21,084 nt of DNA from Actinomycetes bacterium. Lineage in GTDB: Bacteria > Actinomycetota > Acidimicrobiia > Acidimicrobiales > Palsa-688. The position numbers and the translations under genes were made by a program. Below, in pieces: positions 14,626-21,072 of this stretch. Each line of letters starts with the position of its first letter. Positions within the stretch are counted from its first letter, which is position 1. The stretch covers positions 1 to 21,084 of the forward strand of contig JAKAXN010000037.1 of the NCBI GenBank assembly GCA_021816565.1, given 5' to 3'. The notes under the pieces are model-generated. The model searched no databases and was not told the origin of the DNA. It saw only the letters and a program-made list of their open reading frames with translations.

Positions 14626-15402
14626 GTGCGCAGGGCTTCCCGGACCACGATGGCGCTGGCCGCCGCGGCCGCCGCGGTGGTGGCTGCGGGCTCGGCCGGG
14701 GCCCTGGTCCTCACCGGAGGGTCCGCCCGCCATGGCGTCACCCGCCCGCCCACCGTCACCCGCCCCGCCGCCGAGACGGCCCGGCCGGCGGCGCCGGCCG
14801 GCCCCCCGCCCAGCTACATCGCCACGCTGCGCGCCGCGGTGTCCTACAGCGCCGCTCCCGGCGGCCCCCCGGCCGGTTCGCTGGCCGCCACCAACCCCTT
14901 CGGCACCCCGCAGGTCCTGGCCGTGATCGGCGCACCCGGCGGGTCCGGCTGGCTCCACGTGGAGCTGCCGGTGCGGCCCAACGGGTCGACCGGCTGGATC
15001 CCGGCGTCCGCCGCCAGCCTCGGGCAGACCTCCTACCGGGTGGCGGTGGACCTGGCGGCCCACACCGTCACCGTCACCGACGCCGGCCGGCCCGTTCTCA
15101 CCACCGCGGCGGCGGTGGGGTCGCCGGCGGCGCCCACCCCGGCCGGCACCACCTACCTGTGGGAGCTGATCCGCCCCGACGACCCGACCGGTCCGTACGG
15201 CCCTTACATCTTCGGGTTGGCCTGGTTCTCCGACACCTATGCGGTGTTCAACGGGGGCAACGCCCAGATCGGCATGCACGGCCAGGACGAGCCGTGGTCG
15301 ATAGGCCGGGCCGTCTCCCACGGGTGCGTCCGGCTGCCCAACGACGTCATCACCCGCCTGGCCGGGATGCTGCCCCTCGGCACCCCGGTGACCATCTCCT
15401 GA
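14626..15402 (+). CDS. L,D-transpeptidase (YkuD family), membrane-anchored
   Basis: The 258-residue protein has an N-terminal signal anchor (about 10-32, poly-Ala/Val), a Pro/Ala/Thr-rich linker, an SH3-like region (about 62-135) and a C-terminal YkuD domain (about 137-258). The catalytic signature is IGMHG (H218) followed by SHGCVRLPN, with nucleophile C234. The enzyme makes 3-3 crosslinks in peptidoglycan or attaches proteins to it, acting outside the membrane. The sequence does not say which. The GTG start at 14626 is preferred because it gives a normal anchor and has a weak AGGA upstream. It is divergent from the PAP2-family gene and convergent with the thioesterase gene, from which only 25 bp separate it. 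Confidence 0.9.
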   Translation: MRRASRTTMALAAAAAAVVAAGSAGALVLTGGSARHGVTRPPTVTRPAAETARPAAPAGPPPSYIATLRAAVSYSAAPGGPPAGSLAATNPFGTPQVLAVIGAPGGSGWLHVELPVRPNGSTGWIPASAASLGQTSYRVAVDLAAHTVTVTDAGRPVLTTAAAVGSPAAPTPAGTTYLWELIRPDDPTGPYGPYIFGLAWFSDTYAVFNGGNAQIGMHGQDEPWSIGRAVSHGCVRLPNDVITRLAGMLPLGTPVTIS

Positions 15403-15427
15403 GGTCCCGGCTCCCGGTGGGGGCCTC
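15401..15427. terminator. Stem-loop between convergent genes, possible bidirectional terminator
   Basis: GAGGTCCC (15401-15408) pairs with GGGGCCTC (15420-15427) in an 8-bp stem including one G-T wobble, with an 11-base loop. It fills almost exactly the gap between the transpeptidase stop and the thioesterase stop. There is no T-tract, so it is a weak or Rho-assisted candidate. Confidence 0.45.
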
Positions 15428-15805
15428 CTAGCGGGCCTTCTCCATGAACGCCCCGGCGTCCACCAGGACCCGGACCACCCGGCCGGCGGCGACCAGGCCG
15501 CACTTGTCGGTGACCGTGGCATTGAATGTCAGCCTCTTGCCCTCGACCCTCTCGAGGGCCACCGCGGCGGTGATGCGGCCACCGACGAGCACCGGCACCA
15601 GGTGGGTGATCTCCACCCGGAACCCCACCGAGGTCTGCCCGGCGGCCAGGTGGGGGGCCAGGGCCCGGGCCGTTGCCTGCTCGCACAGGGCCACCAACCG
15701 GGGGGTGGCCAAAACCTCGACGTCTCCGCTACCGACCGCCAGCGCCGTGTCGGCGGGAGTCACCTCGAGCTCGATCTGACTGGACAAACCGGCAGGTAGA
15801 CCCAC
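15428..15805 (-). CDS. Hot-dog thioesterase, FlK-type
   Basis: The 125-residue protein has the hot-dog fold of the fluoroacetyl-CoA thioesterase (FlK) family. Its catalytic residues occur as T34, E42 and H68, with G61 in TSVGFRVEITHLV. The offsets (8, 26) equal those of the FlK triad T42, E50 and H76, and G61 matches FlK G69. The family hydrolyses acyl-CoA thioesters. Fluoroacetate use is not implied, because the F-specific context is absent and most members are housekeeping proteins of unknown substrate. The GTG start at 15805 is chosen since a TACCGT element precedes it by eight bases and the longer in-frame reading opens inside tldD. The gene is divergent from tldD with a shared promoter region. 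Confidence 0.88.
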   Translation of the reverse strand: MGLPAGLSSQIELEVTPADTALAVGSGDVEVLATPRLVALCEQATARALAPHLAAGQTSVGFRVEITHLVPVLVGGRITAAVALERVEGKRLTFNATVTDKCGLVAAGRVVRVLVDAGAFMEKAR

Positions 15806-15813
15806 GCCTATCA

Positions 15814-15819
15814 ACGGTA
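15814..15819 (-). promoter_or_regulatory. -10 element (TACCGT) of the thioesterase gene
   Basis: TACCGT on the minus strand lies 8 bases before the GTG at 15805. A TTGGAA hexamer (minus strand, 15839-15844) stands 19 bases further upstream as a poor -35 candidate. The element is only six bases from the opposite-strand TACCCT at 15826-15831. Confidence 0.5.
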
Positions 15820-15825
15820 CGCGGG

Positions 15826-15831
15826 TACCCT
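15826..15831 (+). promoter_or_regulatory. -10 element (TACCCT) of the tldD operon
   Basis: TACCCT is a TAnnnT match about 80 bases ahead of the tldD ATG. It would give a leader of roughly 70 bases ending in a good Shine-Dalgarno. An ATG at 15836 lies 4 bases downstream of it and could start an in-frame extension of 25 residues, which is unlikely. Confidence 0.45.
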
Positions 15832-15901
15832 CACGATGTTCCAATGCCGCGCTCGGTGGCGGGCGGAGCAGCCCGGTCCGCACGGTCCAATCGCACCATT
15901 T

Positions 15902-15906
15902 AGGAG
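15902..15906 (+). promoter_or_regulatory. Ribosome binding site deciding the tldD start
   Basis: AGGAG lies four bases before the ATG at 15911, which gives the family-typical beginning MLIDEAVIEGVL. Confidence 0.65.
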
Positions 15907-15910
15907 TTCC

Positions 15911-17305
15911 ATGCTGATCGATGAAGCGGTCATCGAGGGTGTGCTTCGCACGGCCCTGCGCAGCGGCGGGGAGTTCGCCGAGATCTTCGCCGAGGACCGC
16001 CGGGGGACCGGCGCCCGCCTCGACGACGGCCGGGTCGAGGACCTCGCCTCGGGGCGCGAGCGGGGCGCCGGTATCCGGGTGGTGACCGGCGAGACCACCG
16101 GTTTCGCCCACACCAGCGATCTGTCCCCTGCCGGGCTGGCCGCCGCCGCGGAAGCGGCCGCCGCCGCCGCCCGCCAGGGGGGCGGCGGGGTGAGGACCGT
16201 GGCCCTCGGCCGGGTCGACGCCCCCGCCCCGACCTCGGTGGCGGTGTTCCCCGAGACCGTCGCCAAGGCCGAGAAGGTCGCCCTGCTGCGCCGGGCCGAC
16301 GAGGCCGCCCGGCGGGCCGGGTCGTCGGTGCGCCAGGTGAGCGCGGTCTACGGCGACAGCCGCCGGCGGATCCTCGTGGCCAACAGCGAGGGGGTTCTGG
16401 CTTCCGACGACCAGGTCAAGACCCGCTTCGCCGTCTCGTGCGTGGCCTCGGGCGACACCGGCATGCAGACCGGGCGCGAGTCGGTGGGGGCCACCATCGG
16501 CTACGAGCTGTTCGACACCGTATCGGTGGACGACCTGGCCGCCGCGGCCGCCACCCGGGCCATCACCAAGCTGTCGGCCCGCCCGGCCCCGTCAGGGCGG
16601 GTCCCGGTCGTGATCAAGCAGGGCAGCGGAGGGGTGCTGTTCCACGAGGCCTGCGGCCACGGCCTGGAAGCCGACCACATCGCCAAGGACCTGTCGGTGT
16701 TCGCCGGCAAGGTGGGGGAGCTGGTCGCCAGCCCGCTGGTGACCCTGGTCGACGACGGGACCATGGGCCCCGAGTGGGGGGCCATCGCCATCGACGACGA
16801 GGGGCACCCGGCGCAGCGCAACGTGCTCATCGAGAACGGCGTGCTCACCGACTACATGTGGGACTGGCTGCGGGCCCGCAAGGAGGGCCGCCCGAGCTCG
16901 GGCAACGGCCGCCGGGAGAGCTACCGGGACCTGCCCATGGTGCGCATGACCAACACCTACGTCCTGGCCGGCCGGGAGGACCCCGAGGAGATCGTCCGCC
17001 AGACCCCCCACGGGGTCTACGTGGCGCAGCTCGGCGGCGGCCAGGTCAACACCGTCACCGGCGACTTCGTGTTCGGCATGACCGAGGCCTACCTGATCGA
17101 GGACGGCCGCATCACCGAGCCGCTGCGCGACGCCAACCTCATCGGCAACGGGCCGGAGGTCCTGCGCAACATCGACGTGGTCGGCAACGACTTCGCCATG
17201 GGCAGCCCCGGCACGTGCGGCAAGAACGGCCAGGGCGTCCCGGTCGGCGACGGCCAGCCCACCCTGCGCGTCGCCGCCATGACCGTGGGCGGGACGGCCC
17301 GATGA
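15911..17305 (+). CDS. tldD: TldD-type metalloprotease subunit
   Basis: The 464-residue protein is the catalytic subunit of the TldD/TldE zinc protease, which clears unfolded or leader peptides and in some bacteria matures ribosomally made peptides such as microcin B17. The zinc motif HEACGHGLEAD has H245, E246 and H250 in HExxxH form. An RVVTGETTGFAHTSDLS segment lies near residues 55-71 and a C-terminal block has SPGTCGKNGQGVPVGDGQPTLR. All are standard for the family. The ATG at 15911 is chosen by its Shine-Dalgarno; it removes 25 residues of unrelated sequence. The gene overlaps tldE by four bases (ATGA), so the heterodimer subunits should be made together. The physiological substrate is unknown. 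Confidence 0.95.
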   Translation: MLIDEAVIEGVLRTALRSGGEFAEIFAEDRRGTGARLDDGRVEDLASGRERGAGIRVVTGETTGFAHTSDLSPAGLAAAAEAAAAAARQGGGGVRTVALGRVDAPAPTSVAVFPETVAKAEKVALLRRADEAARRAGSSVRQVSAVYGDSRRRILVANSEGVLASDDQVKTRFAVSCVASGDTGMQTGRESVGATIGYELFDTVSVDDLAAAAATRAITKLSARPAPSGRVPVVIKQGSGGVLFHEACGHGLEADHIAKDLSVFAGKVGELVASPLVTLVDDGTMGPEWGAIAIDDEGHPAQRNVLIENGVLTDYMWDWLRARKEGRPSSGNGRRESYRDLPMVRMTNTYVLAGREDPEEIVRQTPHGVYVAQLGGGQVNTVTGDFVFGMTEAYLIEDGRITEPLRDANLIGNGPEVLRNIDVVGNDFAMGSPGTCGKNGQGVPVGDGQPTLRVAAMTVGGTAR

Positions 17306-18672
17306 CCGTGACCGAGGGGCACACCGGCACCGGTGAGCTGCTCGAGCTGGCCACCCGGGTGGCGGGCTGGGCCCGCTCCGGTGAGCAGGTCGAGGCCTAC
17401 GTGGCCCGCGATCGCAGCACCGAGATCGAGGTGTACGGCGGCGAGGTGGAGTCCCTCTCCTCGGCCGAGTCGGCCGGGATAGGGATCCGGGTCGTGGCCG
17501 GTCGCCGCCAGGGCTTCGCCTACGCCGGCTCGCTGGATCCGGAGGTGATCGCCGAGACCCTGGCGGAGGCCCGCGACAACGCGGCTTTCGCCACCGAGGA
17601 CGAGTACCTCGGCCTGGCCGAGCCCGACGGGGTGGAGCCCGCCCAGCTGGACCTGTGGCGGGAGGACCTGGCGTCGTACCCGACCGGCGAGAAGGTGGCC
17701 CGGGCCCTGGAGTTGGAGCGGGCGGTGCGGGCCGGGGACCCCCGCATCCGCCAGGTGGAGTCGGCGTCCTGGGGCGACTCCGCAGTGGAGACGGCGGTGG
17801 CCTCCAGCACCGGGATCCGGGCCTCCAGCCGGCGCACCGCCTGCTACCTGTCGGCCTACGCGGTGGCCGGCGACGGGGACGAGTCGCAGACCGGAGGTGG
17901 CTACAGCGTCGGGCGCAGCCCCGGGGACCTGGACCTTGAGGAGGCCGCCTCCGACGCCGTCGAGCGGGCCACCCGCCTGCTCGGCGCGGTGAAACCCCAG
18001 TCCGCCCACGTCACCGTGGTGCTCGAGCCCCGCATCACCGCCACGCTGCTCGGCATCCTGGCCGGGACCCTCGACGGCGAGTCGGTCCTCAAGGGCCGGT
18101 CGCTGTTCGCCGAGCGCGTCGGTGAGCAGGTGTCGGTTCCCGGCTTCACGCTGGTCGACGACCCCACCGACCCCGACGCCTACTCGGCCGGCCGCTTCGA
18201 CGCCGAGGGCCTGGCCACCCGGCGCAACGTGCTGATCGACGGCGGGGTGCTGAAGTGCTTCCTGTACAACACCTACGCGGCCCGGCGGGCCGGCACCGTG
18301 TCGACCGGCTCCGCCGTGCGGGCCGGCTACCGCAGCGGGCCCGGCACGGGGGCCCGGGCCGTGTCGCTGGTGCCGGGCGACGCCTCCCCGGAGGAGATCG
18401 TGCGCCGGGTCGGCGACGGCCTGCTGGTGCAGTCGGTGTCGGGCATCCACTCCGGTGTCAACCCGGTCAGCGGGGACTTCTCCGTGGGGGCTGAGGGGGT
18501 GCTCATCCGGGGCGGGGCCCTCGCCGGCCCGGTCCGGGAGTTCACCATCGCCTCCACCCTGCAGCGGATGCTGAGCGGCATCGTGGCGGTCGGCTCGGAC
18601 CTCGAGCGGCTGCCGTCGGCCGCCTCCGGGCTAACCCTGGCCATCTCCGATGTCTCCATGAGCGGCGAGTAG
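17302..18672 (+). CDS. tldE: TldE/PmbA-type protease partner
   Basis: The 456-residue protein is the non-metal partner of TldD (TldE, also PmbA). It lacks an HExxxH motif, as expected for the family. It has the N-terminal REIE-like VEAYVARDRSTEIEVYGG and IGIRVVAGRRQGFAYAGSLD blocks shared with TldD. The C-terminal half has LIDGGVLKCFLYNTYAARR and GDFSVGAEGVLIRGG followed by VGSDLE, which are diagnostic of the subunit. The ATG overlaps the tldD stop by four bases. A longer in-frame opening within tldD is an artefact of GC skew. The stop is eight bases ahead of the Nudix gene, so all three are probably one transcript. Confidence 0.94.
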   Translation: MTVTEGHTGTGELLELATRVAGWARSGEQVEAYVARDRSTEIEVYGGEVESLSSAESAGIGIRVVAGRRQGFAYAGSLDPEVIAETLAEARDNAAFATEDEYLGLAEPDGVEPAQLDLWREDLASYPTGEKVARALELERAVRAGDPRIRQVESASWGDSAVETAVASSTGIRASSRRTACYLSAYAVAGDGDESQTGGGYSVGRSPGDLDLEEAASDAVERATRLLGAVKPQSAHVTVVLEPRITATLLGILAGTLDGESVLKGRSLFAERVGEQVSVPGFTLVDDPTDPDAYSAGRFDAEGLATRRNVLIDGGVLKCFLYNTYAARRAGTVSTGSAVRAGYRSGPGTGARAVSLVPGDASPEEIVRRVGDGLLVQSVSGIHSGVNPVSGDFSVGAEGVLIRGGALAGPVREFTIASTLQRMLSGIVAVGSDLERLPSAASGLTLAISDVSMSGE

Positions 18673-18680
18673 GCCGCCCG

Positions 18681-19208
18681 TTGTGGACCTACCGTAGGGA
18701 GGCGGCCCGGGTCGTGGTGCTCGACCAGCGCGACCGGGTGCTGCTGATCAACGCCCGGGACCCGGTGCAGCCGGCCAAGGGGGAGTGGTGGGAGATCCCC
18801 GGCGGCGGCATGGAGGCGGGGGAGTCCAGCGCCGCCGCCGCGGCCCGGGAGCTGTTCGAGGAGACCGGCATCAGCGACGCGCAGGTGGGGCCGAGCGTGT
18901 GGCAGCACCGGGCCCGTTACACCTTCGCCGGCATCCGCTTCGACCAGCTGGAGCACATCCACGTGGCCCGGATCGGCCCGGTCCCCGAGCCCGAACCCGA
19001 CCCCGTCTACCGGCCGGGCGGCCTGGAGGCCATGGAGGCACTGGCGTTCAGCGGGCTGCGCTGGTGGGGGCTCGACGAGCTCGCCACCCTGGTCGGGACG
19101 GGCGGGCGGGTGCTGCCCCCGTGGCTGCCCGGGGAGCTCAGCCGCTACCTGATAGACGGGCCGCCGGCCGAGCCGCTCGACCTGGGCGTCCTGCCCGATC
19201 TGTTCTGA
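18681..19208 (+). CDS. Nudix hydrolase
   Basis: The 175-residue protein has a full Nudix box at residues 42-64 (G-x5-E-x7-REL-x-EE-x-G-I), which binds the divalent metal and hydrolyses a nucleoside-diphosphate-linked or related pyrophosphate. The preceding beta strand [17 protein letters not shown] and WEIPGGGME are typical. A C-terminal RWWGLDEL segment is seen in members of the MutT-like group. Substrate is unknown. The start is a TTG at 18681, eight bases after the tldE stop. No better start is in frame, and starting later would remove the first beta strand. The arrangement suggests cotranscription with tldD and tldE, but a functional link is not evident. Confidence 0.88.
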   Translation: MWTYRREAARVVVLDQRDRVLLINARDPVQPAKGEWWEIPGGGMEAGESSAAAAARELFEETGISDAQVGPSVWQHRARYTFAGIRFDQLEHIHVARIGPVPEPEPDPVYRPGGLEAMEALAFSGLRWWGLDELATLVGTGGRVLPPWLPGELSRYLIDGPPAEPLDLGVLPDLF

Positions 19209-19213
19209 GGCGG

Positions 19214-19240
19214 CCGGCGCGCCGGATTTAGCGATCCGGC
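19214..19240. terminator. Two overlapping inverted repeats after the Nudix gene
   Basis: CCGGCGCGCCGG (19214-19225) is a perfect 12-bp palindrome. GCCGGAT (19221-19227) and ATCCGGC (19234-19240) form a second perfect 7-bp stem with loop TTAGCG. They share bases 19221-19225, so they cannot form together. No T-tract is visible. It may be a terminator for the tldD-tldE-Nudix transcript, or an operator, since the second repeat ends six bases before the msrA -10 element. Confidence 0.45.
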
Positions 19241-19245
19241 AGCCG

Positions 19246-19251
19246 TACGCT
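19246..19251 (+). promoter_or_regulatory. -10 element (TACGCT) of msrA
   Basis: TACGCT lies exactly 6 bases before the GTG at 19258, the classic leaderless spacing. The inverted repeat immediately upstream covers part of the -35 to spacer region. Confidence 0.55.
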
Positions 19252-19257
19252 GGGGGT

Positions 19258-19914
19258 GTGCTCTTCTCCCGACACAAGACCCAGATGGTCGACCCGGCCG
19301 ACGCCCTGCCCGGCCGGGCCGCCCCGATACCGGTACCGGAGCGCCACTTCGTCAACGGCCACGGCCTGACCCCGCCCTTCCCCGACGGCTACCGCAGCGC
19401 GGTGTTCGGCCTGGGCTGCTTCTGGGGGGCGGAGCGGCGGTTCTGGACCGCGCCCGGCGTGTGGACCACGGCTGTGGGCTACGCCGGCGGCTACACCCCC
19501 AACCCCACCTACGAGGAGGTCTGCAGCGGCCGGACCGGTCACGCCGAGGTCGTCCTGGTGGTCTGGGACCCGGCCGTGACCAGCTACGACGACCTGCTCA
19601 GGGTCTTCTGGGAGTCCCACGACCCCACCCAGGGGATGCGCCAGGGCAACGATGTGGGCACCCAGTACCGCTCCGCCATCCTGGTGGCCGACGGCGAGCA
19701 GCTCGACGCCGCCAAGCGGTCCATGGACGCCTACAACGGCGTGCTGGCCGGCGCCGGCTACCCACCCATCACCACCGAGGTGGCGTACCTGCCCGAGGGT
19801 GGCTTCTTCTACGCCGAGGACTACCACCAGCAGTACCTGGCCAAGAACCCGAACGGCTACTGCGGGCTGGGCGGAACCGGGGTCTCCTGCCCGGTGGGCC
19901 TGACCGGCCGGTAG
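19258..19914 (+). CDS. msrA: Peptide methionine (S)-S-oxide reductase
   Basis: The 218-residue protein reduces the S-epimer of methionine sulfoxide in proteins with thioredoxin-type electrons. The catalytic block [13 protein letters not shown] holds C54. [25 protein letters not shown] follows, and [18 protein letters not shown] provides the usual substrate-binding loop. The C-terminus [12 protein letters not shown] contains the two recycling cysteines C202 and C211. About 50 residues before the catalytic domain are the normal N-terminal arm of the longer MsrA class. The GTG at 19258 is supported by a TACGCT element six bases upstream and there is no Shine-Dalgarno. It converges on the MTAP gene with a gap of 15 bases. 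Confidence 0.96.
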   Translation: MLFSRHKTQMVDPADALPGRAAPIPVPERHFVNGHGLTPPFPDGYRSAVFGLGCFWGAERRFWTAPGVWTTAVGYAGGYTPNPTYEEVCSGRTGHAEVVLVVWDPAVTSYDDLLRVFWESHDPTQGMRQGNDVGTQYRSAILVADGEQLDAAKRSMDAYNGVLAGAGYPPITTEVAYLPEGGFFYAEDYHQQYLAKNPNGYCGLGGTGVSCPVGLTGR

Positions 19915-19929
19915 GCGCCGGGCCTCGCG

Positions 19930-20757
19930 TCAGCCGTTACCGGCCCGGCCCGGGCCCAGGCTGGGCGCGCCCCCTTCGCAGCAGTTGCACGCCCGCTGCA
20001 CGGGGACGGCCGGTATCACCGCCGCCAGCAGCCGGCGGGTGTGCTCCACGTTGGCCGCCAGCACCTCCATGGCCGCCTCGATGGTGACCGCGGCCACGGA
20101 CGGATCGCCCTCGACGCCGGCGTCGCGGTCGGTGACCAGGGCCACCCCGGCGTAGCAGAGGCCCAGCTCCCGGGCCAGGTAGGCCTCCGGGTACTGGGTC
20201 ATGTTGATGACGTCGAAGCCGGCGGAGGAGTACCACCGGGACTCCGCCCGGGTGGAGAATCGCGGTCCCTGGATCACCACCACGCTGCCGCCGGCGTGGA
20301 CCCGGCCGGGCCAGCCGCCGGGCCGGGCCGCCGCGTCGGCCACCACCGCGCTCAGCTCGGGGCAGTAGGGGTCGGCGAAGCTGACGTGGTCCACCTGCGG
20401 CCCGCCCACGAAGGTGTCGGGCCGGCCCCACGTGCGGTCCATCAGCTGCTCGAGCACCACCAGATCGCCGGGATCGATGTGCACCTGCAGCGAGCCCACC
20501 GCGCACGGCCCTATGACCCTGCTCACCCCGAGCTCCCGGAGGGCCCACAGGTTGGCCCGGTAGTTGACGCCGTGGGGGGGCAGGTGGTGACGGGCGCCGT
20601 GGCGGGCCAGGAACGCCACCTGCCGGCCACCGACCGACCCGACGGTCACCGGGGCCGACGGCGGGCCGAAAGGCGTGTCGGGGGTGACCTCGGTGGCGTC
20701 GTCGAGGAACCGGTAGAAGCCGGACCCGCCGATGACGGCGATCTCGGCGCTGACCAC
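19930..20757 (-). CDS. S-methyl-5'-thioadenosine (or inosine) phosphorylase
   Basis: The 275-residue protein is a family-2 purine nucleoside phosphorylase, cleaving methylthioadenosine with phosphate in methionine salvage. Visible motifs are the phosphate loop GGSGFY (10-15), RHG (52-54), HGVNYRANLWALR, GPCAVGSL (83-90), IQGPRFSTRAES, INMTQYPEA (184-192) and TDRDAG (D210, D212). Adenine versus inosine preference depends on residues I cannot read safely, so both names are kept. The C-terminus has RACNCCEGG (C257, C259, C260), a CxC-type cluster similar to one known in archaeal MTAPs. The GTG start at 20757 is nine bases after the stop of the FmdB-type gene on the same strand, so they are probably one operon. 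No Shine-Dalgarno is seen. Confidence 0.92.
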   Translation of the reverse strand: MVSAEIAVIGGSGFYRFLDDATEVTPDTPFGPPSAPVTVGSVGGRQVAFLARHGARHHLPPHGVNYRANLWALRELGVSRVIGPCAVGSLQVHIDPGDLVVLEQLMDRTWGRPDTFVGGPQVDHVSFADPYCPELSAVVADAAARPGGWPGRVHAGGSVVVIQGPRFSTRAESRWYSSAGFDVINMTQYPEAYLARELGLCYAGVALVTDRDAGVEGDPSVAAVTIEAAMEVLAANVEHTRRLLAAVIPAVPVQRACNCCEGGAPSLGPGRAGNG

Positions 20758-20766
20758 CGGGTGGGC

Positions 20767-21072
20767 CTAGGAGGCCTTGGCGCTCGAGGAGCCGGAGGAG
20801 TCCGACGACGCGGATGACGAAGACGACGAAGACGACGAGGTCGACGACGAGCCTGATGTGTCGGAGGACTTGGCCGGGGAGCCGGCCGAGGTCGAGCTGC
20901 GGCTGTCGGTCTTGTAGAAGCCGCTTCCCTTGAACGAGATACCGATGCTCCCGAACACCTTGCGGAGATCCCCGCCGCACGCCGGGCAGGTGGTCAGGGC
21001 CTCGTCCTTGAAGGACTGGACCACCTCGAGGTGCTCGCCGCAGTTCTTGCACGCATATTCGTAAGTCGGCAT
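20767..21072 (-). CDS. FmdB-family zinc ribbon protein with polyserine tail
   Basis: The 101-residue protein begins MPTYEYACKNCG, the FmdB (CxxC_CXXC_SSSS) zinc ribbon. It has two CxxC pairs (C8/C11 and C29/C32), followed by the conserved FKGSGFYKTD at about 47-56. The family was named from the formamidase regulator of Methylophilus, but function in actinobacteria is unknown. The last 45 residues (57-101) contain 28 serines, including a run of nine, with a few Asp, Gly and Ala. This low-complexity tail is typical in type for the family but long. The ATG at 21072 is 13 bases from the window end, so its promoter is out of view. The MTAP gene follows nine bases downstream. Confidence 0.92.
   Translation of the reverse strand: MPTYEYACKNCGEHLEVVQSFKDEALTTCPACGGDLRKVFGSIGISFKGSGFYKTDSRSSTSAGSPAKSSDTSGSSSTSSSSSSSSSASSDSSGSSSAKAS
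20801..20853 (+). repeat. GAC/GACGA-rich low-complexity repeat inside the FmdB-type gene
   Basis: The plus strand shows many near-tandem copies of GACGAN units in this stretch, which is the antisense of the serine-codon run of the FmdB-type protein. Repeat slippage in multiples of three would change tail length without a frameshift. Confidence 0.6.

Noticed and set aside
15428..15805. Fluoroacetate resistance (flK)
   Set aside because: The triad matches, but there is no fluorinase or related gene nearby and the family is broad, so the specific name was not given.
15836..15910. 25-residue N-terminal extension of TldD from an ATG at 15836
   Set aside because: It has no family similarity, and the ATG at 15911 has a Shine-Dalgarno and the normal N-terminus.
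15806..16111. N-terminal extension of the thioesterase to a start inside tldD
   Set aside because: The hot-dog domain begins near 15805, and the extension is antisense to tldD.
16438..17301. In-frame 5' extension of tldE through tldD
   Set aside because: It is Arg/Gly/Pro-rich and unrelated to the family. The ATG at 17302 with the ATGA overlap is the natural start.
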